Below are positions 58,960 to 64,000 of a stretch of 64,000 nt of DNA, piece by piece. The notes beneath the pieces were generated by a model. The model was given only the letters and a program-made list of their open reading frames with translations. It was not told the DNA's origin and did no database searches. The position numbers and the translations under genes are program-made. Each line of letters begins with the position of its first letter. Position 1 is the first letter of the stretch. This DNA is from Clostridiaceae bacterium Marseille-Q4145. Its GTDB lineage: Bacteria; Bacillota; Clostridia; Lachnospirales; Lachnospiraceae. Where the stretch lies: positions 434,001 to 498,000 of the forward strand of contig JAGTTP010000001.1 of the NCBI GenBank assembly GCA_018223365.1. Reading direction: 5' to 3'.

Positions 58960-59337
58960 TTACTCTAAACCAAGTGTTATATATTGAGCTAATATTGCAT
59001 TTATACTTTCTTTCTCTTCGGCTGTTACAGGTAAGTTCTGATTGTTCTCTTTATCATTGAATGTTCCACATTCCGAATGATAATAATATGTCCTTTCATC
59101 AATTATAAGTTTGCAATCATTGGCACATTCGGTAGTCCCTTCTGTGTTCCAGGTGCCATTTTCAATAATGTCTGCGATTATTTTTACTTCTTCTTCGGTC
59201 AAATCATAAATTTTATCTTCCTCTGTACGAGTAATTATTCCACTTGTTACAGGTGCTTCACTGCCAGTTGCTTTATCACAAGCGACGAATGACAACATGC
59301 AAATTAATACCCCAAATAATACCAATACCCTTTTCAT
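58960..59337 (-). CDS. Small lipoprotein
   Basis: A 125-residue protein with a clear lipoprotein signal peptide: basic start MKR, hydrophobic core and lipobox LSFVAC (Cys20). The mature part is acidic and contains a pair of Cys residues (ECANDC) and YYYHSECGTF. The family is not recognised. It is probably exported and membrane-anchored. It is flanked by mobile-element debris, so it may be an accessory gene of the former island. Confidence 0.75.
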   Translation of the reverse strand: MKRVLVLFGVLICMLSFVACDKATGSEAPVTSGIITRTEEDKIYDLTEEEVKIIADIIENGTWNTEGTTECANDCKLIIDERTYYYHSECGTFNDKENNQNLPVTAEEKESINAILAQYITLGLE

Positions 59338-59464
59338 AGCAATCCCTCCTTAAATTCCGATTGAGATTTCACCTGTTTTAAGAGATTTAATAACTGTTAT
59401 ATTTTGTTATTAAATTCTCCGCAAACCCTTGAAAACACTGAATTTATCACAGGCGAGCTTTCCC

Positions 59465-59827
59465 TTATTGTTTCCCTTGTGTTATATCGTCCCACCAGTG
59501 TTTACGAACTCTGATAAGGACAAATACAAACTCCACATCGTATTCCTGAAACAGCTCCATCATGTTCGCAATGTCCAGAATGGAGCGGCTTATTCTGTCC
59601 AGTTTGTAGACAACTACCCGGCGCACCTTGCCTTTGCGTATCTCGCCAAGGAGCTTTTGGAACTCGGGCCTGTCGGTGTTCTTTCCCGAATAGCCCTTGT
59701 CCTTGAAAATCCGGCAACTGCCTCCCTTCAACTCATACTTGCAGAAATCAATCTGGCTCTCAATACTGATACTGTCCTTGCGGTCTACCGACTGTCTTGC
59801 ATAAATTACATCTTCTCTAATATTCAT
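59465..59827 (-). pseudogene. Large serine recombinase, truncated N-terminal part
   Basis: The first ~100 residues match the resolvase catalytic domain of large serine recombinases: VIYARQSVDRKDSISIESQ with the catalytic serine, FKDKGYSGKNTDRPEF and VVVYKLDRISRSILD. After EYDVEFV the text departs (RVRKHWWDDITQ) and stops, so the DNA-binding part is lost. It has its own promoter. Confidence 0.8.
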
Positions 59828-59872
59828 GTTGGGCTCCTTTCCTGTGGAAATGGAGCTACCAACCTACAAGTA

Positions 59873-59902
59873 TATTATACCATTGATAGCCCCGCAGGAC
59901 AA
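59873..59902 (-). promoter_or_regulatory. Promoter of the truncated recombinase
   Basis: -35 TTGTCC (59897-59902) and perfect -10 TATAAT (59873-59878) are separated by 18 bp, within the 87 bp before the recombinase ATG. Confidence 0.55.
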
Positions 59903-59914
59903 TGTTGTCGATGG

Positions 59915-60100
59915 TCAGGCGGGACTGTCCCCGGCCCTTATGTACTTGCTGAACACTTCATACAGACAGCGTTCAATGTCTTTCTTCCGCTTCTCCTTTT
60001 CTTTCGGGGAGAGTACCGGCGTCAGACTTTCCAGAACAATGTTTTTTCCCTGAAAAGGGACGGTCTTGGTTTCACTCTGATAAGTAACGGATTGTACCAT
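59915..60100 (-). CDS. Small hypothetical mobile-element protein
   Basis: A 61-residue protein starting MVQSVTYQSETKTVPF with GGAGG just upstream; it ends with a basic/acidic helix (SPKEKEKRKKDIERCLYEVF). It is followed by the recombinase promoter, as in some conjugative elements where a small protein precedes the recombinase. Function unknown. Confidence 0.55.
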   Translation of the reverse strand: MVQSVTYQSETKTVPFQGKNIVLESLTPVLSPKEKEKRKKDIERCLYEVFSKYIRAGDSPA

Positions 60101-60238
60101 GAAAGCCTCCTTTGCGTAATTGGTTGATGGCCAGTGTTTTCCCTCATTGTCCCGGTGGGGAAAAGCGAAAGGACAATGCCCGGTAAAAGGTGCTGCCCTT
60201 TCGTTCTGCTCCACGCTTCGGGCCAAGTTGGCCCGAGG

Positions 60239-60634
60239 TCAGGACTGCCAGTTTTCGTAGTAGTGCGCCGCCTCCTCCACAGCGCAGAAGTCAAAGACCT
60301 CGTAGAGCTCGGTAAGCACCTGCCGAATGTCCTTTGACTTTGCGGCATTGATCCGCTTCATGCGTGCGGCACATTCCGGGCAGTATTTGGCCCGGTTGGA
60401 ACCGGGGGTAAACAGCGCCGTTTCCAGTTCCTTATCCTGCGGCAATACCGCCGCCCGAAACCACCTGCACAACAGGGAGTAGGAAATGGACTGGACACAG
60501 ACACATTCCTCCCCATCGTCCAGGGCGATACAGTTTCCGTCGATGTAGTTACAGCACTCATGCACCATCCTCCGCACTCTGCGGTACTGGCAGTAATCCA
60601 TGACAGGGATAGGTTCAGACTTATTGTTCTTCAT
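60239..60634 (-). CDS. Cysteine-rich VLP-domain protein
   Basis: A 131-residue protein with nine or more Cys in zinc-finger-like pairs: ECCNYIDGNCIALDDGEECVC, SLLCRWFRAAVLP (the 'VLP' motif) and RAKYCPECAARM. This family is common near relaxase genes of clostridial conjugative and mobilisable elements; its role is unknown. Its ATG lies 30 nt behind an AAGGAGG site that better fits a nine-codon ORF (MKEIIYEEQ) overlapping it, which may act as a leader peptide. Confidence 0.8.
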   Translation of the reverse strand: MKNNKSEPIPVMDYCQYRRVRRMVHECCNYIDGNCIALDDGEECVCVQSISYSLLCRWFRAAVLPQDKELETALFTPGSNRAKYCPECAARMKRINAAKSKDIRQVLTELYEVFDFCAVEEAAHYYENWQS

Positions 60635-60689
60635 AAATGATTTCTTTCATAAAGTCGGCAACCTCCTTAAATGAATTTATTATTAAATA

Positions 60690-60720
60690 TTCGTGCAAAG
60701 TATTGTTTTCTTCGTGCAAA
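60690..60720. promoter_or_regulatory. Direct-repeat operator of the toxin-antitoxin operon
   Basis: TTCGTGCAAA occurs at 60690-60699 and 60711-60720, exactly 21 bp (two helical turns) apart, just upstream of a perfect -10 TATAAT (60731-60736). This suits cooperative binding of the RelB-type antitoxin or toxin-antitoxin complex and autorepression. Confidence 0.65.
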
Positions 60721-60760
60721 TGGCATATACTATAATTACTAGCAGAAAGGGGTTGATCGT

Positions 60761-61039
60761 ATGGCTGGAAAAACCACAAACATCAGTATCCGCATGGACG
60801 CAGATTTGAAAGCGCAGGCGGACGCACTGTTTACTGAACTTGGCATGAACCTGACTACGGCGTTTAACATCTTTGTGCGCCAGTCGCTTCGTGAAGGCGG
60901 CATTCCCTTTGAAGTAAGGCTGGAACAGCCGAACAAAGAAACGGTTGCTGCCATGCTGGAAGCGGAAAGGATTGCAAAAGATCCGTCTGTAAAGGGCTAC
61001 AATGACCTTGACGAGTTATTTGCTGACCTGAAAAGATGA
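60761..61039 (+). CDS. relB: RelB/DinJ-family antitoxin
   Basis: A 92-residue protein. The N-terminal ribbon-helix-helix (TTNISIRMDADLKAQADALFTELGMNLTTAFNIFVRQSL) binds DNA. The C-terminal half (residues 60-92) would wrap the toxin. The AAAGG ribosome site and the TATAAT promoter are just upstream. The stop overlaps the toxin start as ATGA, the usual coupled layout. Confidence 0.94.
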   Translation: MAGKTTNISIRMDADLKAQADALFTELGMNLTTAFNIFVRQSLREGGIPFEVRLEQPNKETVAAMLEAERIAKDPSVKGYNDLDELFADLKR

Positions 61040-61326
61040 AAGAAACCAAATATACCGTCAAGTACACGACCAGTTTCAAAAAAGACTACAAACGAGCCAT
61101 CAAGCGTGGCTTGAAGATCGAACTGCTGGAGCAGGTCGTAGCGTTGCTGGCGATGGGCGAACCGCTGCCGGATAAGAACCGTGACCATGACCTGTCCGGC
61201 GATTGGGCAGGCCATCGGGAATGTCACATTCTCCCGGACTGGCTGCTTGTCTACCGCATAGAAGATGATGTTCTGGTGCTGACGCTGGCCCGCACCGGCA
61301 CACACAGCGACTTGTTCGGCAAATAA
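61036..61326 (+). CDS. yafQ: YafQ-family mRNA interferase toxin
   Basis: A 96-residue RelE-superfamily toxin. Family text: YTTSFKKDYKRAIKRGL, LPDKNRDHDLSGDWAGHRECHILPDWLLVYRIEDDVLVLTLARTGTHSDLF. The C-terminal His (THSDLF) and central His residues correspond to YafQ active-site positions. It cuts mRNA on the ribosome when free of antitoxin. It appears intact despite the decayed surroundings. Confidence 0.94.
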   Translation: MKETKYTVKYTTSFKKDYKRAIKRGLKIELLEQVVALLAMGEPLPDKNRDHDLSGDWAGHRECHILPDWLLVYRIEDDVLVLTLARTGTHSDLFGK

Positions 61327-61807
61327 ACAGTCTGCCGCCGTATGGGGAAACCTGTACGGCGGTTTTTCTGTGTGCAAAAACTTGTACTGGTTGTACTGTT
61401 CCCACATCTCCCCGCGCTCGGCCTTGACGATCTTTCCGCGCAGGTCATAGTAACGGCTGTTCATATCAGCGATTTTTTCATGAAGCTGCTGCATAGATTG
61501 GATGCCGTTTGCCTGCAAAAAGCTGAACAGCGCAGCGCTTTCCTGCAAGGCCCGGATTTTGTCGGTGCGGATGCCGCGCTTTTCCATTTGGCTGGCGGCT
61601 GGCCCCAGATGGACAGAGGGAATCTTATCAATGCCCTGCCGCTTGTAGCTGCGATGGTCAATGCGCTCCGGTCTGCCGGCAGATTCCAACGCCCGATTGG
61701 TGTAGGCCGCCCACGCTGCCCGCCAAATCTCCACACTTTCTTTATCGTTCCAGTCGGTCGTATCCTCCCTGTGATTTTTCCAACCGCCTTTCCCATCCGG
61801 GATACGC
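61327..61807 (-). pseudogene. MobA/MobL relaxase remnant
   Basis: Reading the minus strand from about 61800, a frame gives DTTDWNDKESVEIWRAAWAAYTNRALESAG, HRSYKRQGIDKIPSVHLGPAASQMEKRGIRTDK, typical of the centre of MobA/MobL (MobQ) relaxases. It then jumps to a later segment (LFSFLQANGIQSMQQLHEKIADMNSRYYDLRGKI...EMWEQYNQYK), so an internal deletion is likely. The catalytic N-terminus is missing, replaced by the IS256-type fragment at 61808. No other gene is seen between the toxin and 61978. Confidence 0.75.
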
Positions 61808-61895
61808 TATCGTATTCTTCGAGAAGCTGCCGAATGATGTTTCTTTTACCATCGGTCATTTGTACTCTGTGTACAGGTTTCTTTTGTCTTGCCAT
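61808..61895 (-). pseudogene. IS256-family transposase start (copy 2)
   Basis: The first 29 codons of the same transposase as at 56605-56790 (opening MARQKKPVHRVQMTDGKRN) continue directly into relaxase sequence at 61807. The frame therefore encodes a chimeric, non-functional peptide. Confidence 0.75.
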
Positions 61896-61978
61896 AATAA
61901 AAGGCCCTCCTAATGATAATTATTTTATCATAGAAGGACCTTGCCTAGATTATTTTACAGAAAAAGTTCCACAGACTC
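61808..61978. repeat. 171-bp IS256-end repeat, copy 2
   Basis: About 98% identical to 56703-56873 and in the same orientation. The two copies bracket about 4.9 kb of mobile-element remnants and the toxin-antitoxin pair. Confidence 0.9.
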
Positions 61979-62266
61979 TTATTTTCTTTTTATTACATTC
62001 TTTGCAGCTTTCGCAATGCCTGCTTTTCTAGTCTTTTTAACAGGTTTCCTTTTGGCAGCTGCTTCTTCTGCAGCAGATTCTTTCACTGCTTCTTTATCTG
62101 GCTCTTTCATACTGTTTTCTGCCTCAACAAGTACTTTTTCTTCTGCTGTCACCGGCTTATTGACTTTTACCTTAGTAAGCAATTCCGATTTTCTAATACA
62201 ATAGCGCCATGATAGTGATTTCGCTTCTTTCTCCCCAAAAAACGGATTTAAAAACGATTGCCACAT
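61979..62266 (-). CDS. Lys/Ala-rich small ORF, doubtful
   Basis: A 95-residue frame whose last ~60 residues are strongly biased to Lys, Glu and Ala and end with a basic tail (KRKPVKKTRKAGIAKAAKNVIKRK). It starts inside the zinc-ribbon gene's 3' end and lacks a good ribosome site, so it may be the tail of a truncated gene; the IS256-type repeat begins immediately at its stop. Nucleic-acid binding by the basic tail is only a possibility. Confidence 0.3.
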   Translation of the reverse strand: MWQSFLNPFFGEKEAKSLSWRYCIRKSELLTKVKVNKPVTAEEKVLVEAENSMKEPDKEAVKESAAEEAAAKRKPVKKTRKAGIAKAAKNVIKRK

Positions 62267-62616
62267 TTGGGGCAGTAATCAAAGTTTTCGGTTGTTTCAT
62301 ATCCACAATGACTGCAATGACGGTATGAATAACGTCCCTGATCGACTCTCCGTAGATATTCCGGCCGTATTTCCACTGAAGATCCGCGTTCGATTTCTTT
62401 TCCAATTTCTGAATCCAATTCGTACATAGAGCCACAACAACTTGTTGTCACATAATAGTGTTTATTCCATTTAAAGCATGGAATAAAAAATAGAGATAAA
62501 ACGGTATATGTCATGAACACCTGATACCTGCCATATCTTCCACAGATATTACAAATCATCTGCTGTGAAAAATCCAGGTCTTTTCTCCCATCTGTAATTC
62601 CCATCATGAAAAACAT
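62248..62616 (-). CDS. Zinc-ribbon domain protein
   Basis: A 122-residue protein. An N-terminal CNICGRYGRYQ half is followed by a hydrophobic stretch (VFMTYTVLSLFFIPCFKW, about 33-50), TTSCCGSMYEL, and a C-terminal ribbon CSHCGYETTENFDYCPKCG. The pairs of CxxC fit one or two zinc sites. A membrane-associated role is possible; function unknown. It lies 12 nt after the metallophosphoesterase gene. Confidence 0.72.
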   Translation of the reverse strand: MFFMMGITDGRKDLDFSQQMICNICGRYGRYQVFMTYTVLSLFFIPCFKWNKHYYVTTSCCGSMYELDSEIGKEIERGSSVEIRPEYLRRVDQGRYSYRHCSHCGYETTENFDYCPKCGNRF

Positions 62617-62628
62617 AATTTTTCCCTT

Positions 62629-63369
62629 CTAATCAACAATCTTTTCCGGTGTAAAATTCAGATAATCTCCTGATACCAAATGATAACAGATCCCATGATG
62701 CATGCCACGGATACTGTCGGCATAACGTAGTTTTCCATGGCAGTGAGAATATACAACATGTTCTGCCCCATACTCCTCTGCCATCTGTGTAAATACGCTT
62801 TCTATTTCCATAATATTGGTAGGTGGATAATGAAGAAACATGATATATTTTTTAAACCCGGCATTTTTCGCAGCTTCAAAAGACATTCTTAGTCTTTCTG
62901 CTTCCCGCTGCACTAATTTTTGCGCCTGCTTTTCATCATCCGGATTCCAGCTGATAATCTGCCCTTTTGCATTTATGAGAAATGGTCCTTCGAACGTGTA
63001 GCCCTTGGTTCCTACAAGCGCATAATCGTGATAGCAATAATAATTATTCTGCAGGAAATGTAACCGCGGTTCGTATTGCTCGTTTAACAAAGCCGTCTTT
63101 TTGGCATTCCAAAACATATCATGATTTCCACGCAGCAATATTTTCTCTCCCGGAAGATTAGCTATGAACTCCAGATCAGGTTTTGCATCAGCCAGTTTTC
63201 TTCCCCAGGAATGATCACCGGTAATCACAAACGTATCCCCGCTTTGAATGATCCTATTACAATTCTGCTCTATTTTTTCTTCATGATTCTTCCAGACTTT
63301 TCCAAACTTATCCATCGGCTTATGAGCCATAAATGACAAGTGCATATCTCCAAGTGCATATAATGCCAT
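62629..63369 (-). CDS. Calcineurin-like metallophosphoesterase
   Basis: A 246-residue protein with the metal motifs GDMHLSF, ITGDHSWG, LLRGNHDMFW, FLHYPPT and YSHCHGKL in the expected order. The ATG at 63369 (MALYALGDMHLS) places the first motif at the N-terminus as in relatives; in-frame starts at 63426 and 63477 lack ribosome sites. The substrate is unknown. A 20-bp palindrome lies upstream. Confidence 0.82.
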   Translation of the reverse strand: MALYALGDMHLSFMAHKPMDKFGKVWKNHEEKIEQNCNRIIQSGDTFVITGDHSWGRKLADAKPDLEFIANLPGEKILLRGNHDMFWNAKKTALLNEQYEPRLHFLQNNYYCYHDYALVGTKGYTFEGPFLINAKGQIISWNPDDEKQAQKLVQREAERLRMSFEAAKNAGFKKYIMFLHYPPTNIMEIESVFTQMAEEYGAEHVVYSHCHGKLRYADSIRGMHHGICYHLVSGDYLNFTPEKIVD

Positions 63370-63453
63370 ATTCTTAAATACAACTCTCTTTCCCTTATAG
63401 GTGATCGAATCCTGCAATGAACTCATTAAGTATAGCCTATTTTTTACTCTTAT

Positions 63454-63481
63454 AAAGTGAAAAAAGTGAATTTTCACTTTT
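63454..63481. promoter_or_regulatory. AAAAGTGAA palindrome with extra half-site
   Basis: AAAAGTGAA-TT-TTCACTTTT (63462-63481) is a perfect inverted repeat, preceded by a further AAAGTGAA half-site at 63454-63461. It lies upstream of the metallophosphoesterase gene and is a likely operator for an unknown regulator. Confidence 0.5.
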
Positions 63482-63591
63482 AACTCTGAGTCCCATTATA
63501 TTGACTCATTCCTCTGAAGTAAACCAAGTCACGTCATCGTACGATGTAGTAGAATTCATCCGAAATTTTCTATCTTCCCACCCTCTTTTTC

Positions 63592-63620
63592 TTGCGTTCT
63601 ATACATTCTGGCTCTATGAT
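63592..63620 (+). promoter_or_regulatory. Promoter of the cbiZ-like gene
   Basis: -35 TTGCGT (63592-63597) and -10 TATGAT (63615-63620) are 17 bp apart, with the start codon at 63655. No B12 box of a cobalamin riboswitch is visible in the short leader. Confidence 0.55.
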
Positions 63621-63654
63621 AAGAACAGGATAATATACTTGGAGGGATCTCATC

Positions 63655-64000
63655 ATGAAACTTATGGAACTGCCCGGTGGCGATACACTTCATCATTATA
63701 AGAAGTCTCTGGTTCTTTGTTTTGCCGGACCACGGGATGTTTTAAGTACTGGTCCCATTGGTGGCGGTTTCCGTACTGATCTGCAGGCAGTTTTCAATAA
63801 CGATTGCAATCCGGGCGCCGGTATGTCCTGTGAACTCAGGGCTGATACTTACGAAGAACATATGAGGCTCCTGGCATTGGAAGACTTAGGGCTTGATCCA
63901 AAACACTGTACCGGACTTGCCACTGCTGCCAGCATGCATAACGTTTCCATCACGACCATGAACTATGAAGATTTTTCTGTAACCGCCATTGTTACCGGTG
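63655..64000 (+). CDS. cbiZ: Adenosylcobinamide amidohydrolase-like protein (CbiZ), N-terminal part
   Basis: An open frame from ATG 63655 (GGAGGG upstream) runs off the right edge, giving about 115 residues. VLSTGPIGGGFRTDLQAVFN, AGMSCELRADTYEEHMRLLALEDLGLD and GLATAASMHNVSITTM match the CbiZ family. CbiZ removes the aminopropanol part of adenosylcobinamide so that salvaged corrinoids can be rebuilt into cobalamin. That would suit an organism needing adenosylcobalamin for ethanolamine ammonia-lyase (inference). Confidence 0.8.
   Translation, partial: MKLMELPGGDTLHHYKKSLVLCFAGPRDVLSTGPIGGGFRTDLQAVFNNDCNPGAGMSCELRADTYEEHMRLLALEDLGLDPKHCTGLATAASMHNVSITTMNYEDFSVTAIVTG

Noticed and set aside
63478..63654. 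Cobalamin riboswitch before the cbiZ-like gene
   Set aside because: No B12 box is present and the predicted leader is too short.

Overview
The window looks like a chromosomal segment of a gut-type anaerobic Clostridia, most likely a Lachnospiraceae member. The signs are strong AGGAGG ribosome-binding sites, a moderate-GC core with AT-rich intergenic gaps, a Firmicutes-type ethanolamine microcompartment operon with EutV/EutW, a flavodiiron protein with a rubredoxin tail, and MobA/MobL and 'cysteine-rich VLP' mobile-element genes. The genus cannot be fixed from sequence alone. No rRNA, tRNA or CRISPR array was found.

Left part (1-13.3 kb, almost all minus strand). NADP-type glutamate dehydrogenase has its own promoter and a 30-bp palindrome. 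Upstream of it lies a tight four-gene operon: a 1531-residue HD / nucleotidyltransferase / phosphoribosyltransferase fusion, a malate/lactate-dehydrogenase-like protein, a Cys-rich flavodoxin-fold protein and citrate synthase. Next come the 5-oxoprolinase genes pxpB-pxpC-pxpA and a Crp/Fnr regulator, which is divergent from a flavodiiron protein.

Insertion zone (15.2-18.5 kb). A class C-like group II intron sits directly behind a bidirectional terminator shared by the convergent flavodiiron gene and the eut operon. Its reverse transcriptase gene is split by an apparently intact IS3-family element with a 3-bp target duplication.

Ethanolamine operon (18.5-33.4 kb, minus strand). Eighteen genes run eutG-S-P-V-W-A-B-C-L-(K-like)-E-M-T-pduL-(small protein)-N-H-Q. 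They encode shell proteins, ethanolamine ammonia-lyase and its reactivase, aldehyde and alcohol dehydrogenases, phosphotransacylase, cobalamin adenosyltransferase, permease, and the two-component antitermination regulators. The leader before eutG has a near-consensus promoter, two small hexaloop hairpins and a 14-bp-stem terminator, as expected for EutV control. EutQ appears split into two separate small proteins.

Pyrimidine and surface-sugar region (33.5-52.5 kb). It holds a MATE transporter, carAB, a pyrE-like phosphoribosyltransferase, a UPF0303 protein, an MBOAT/SGNH acyl-transfer pair, and a GDP-mannose/GDP-fucose supply operon (gmd, fcl, manC, phosphohexomutase and a triple-domain ManC-PMI-PMI fusion). 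An AraC regulator plus a second MATE transporter diverge from that operon.

Right part (52.4-64 kb). An SbcCD/YhaNO-like pair and a low-molecular-weight phosphatase are followed by a decayed island (about 56.1-62 kb). The island contains integrase, resolvase and relaxase fragments, a RelB/YafQ toxin-antitoxin pair, a lipoprotein, and two 171-bp copies of the same truncated IS256-type transposase start. Chromosomal genes resume with a zinc-ribbon protein, a metallophosphoesterase and the start of a CbiZ-like cobinamide amidohydrolase. CbiZ may feed the cobalamin needed by ethanolamine ammonia-lyase.
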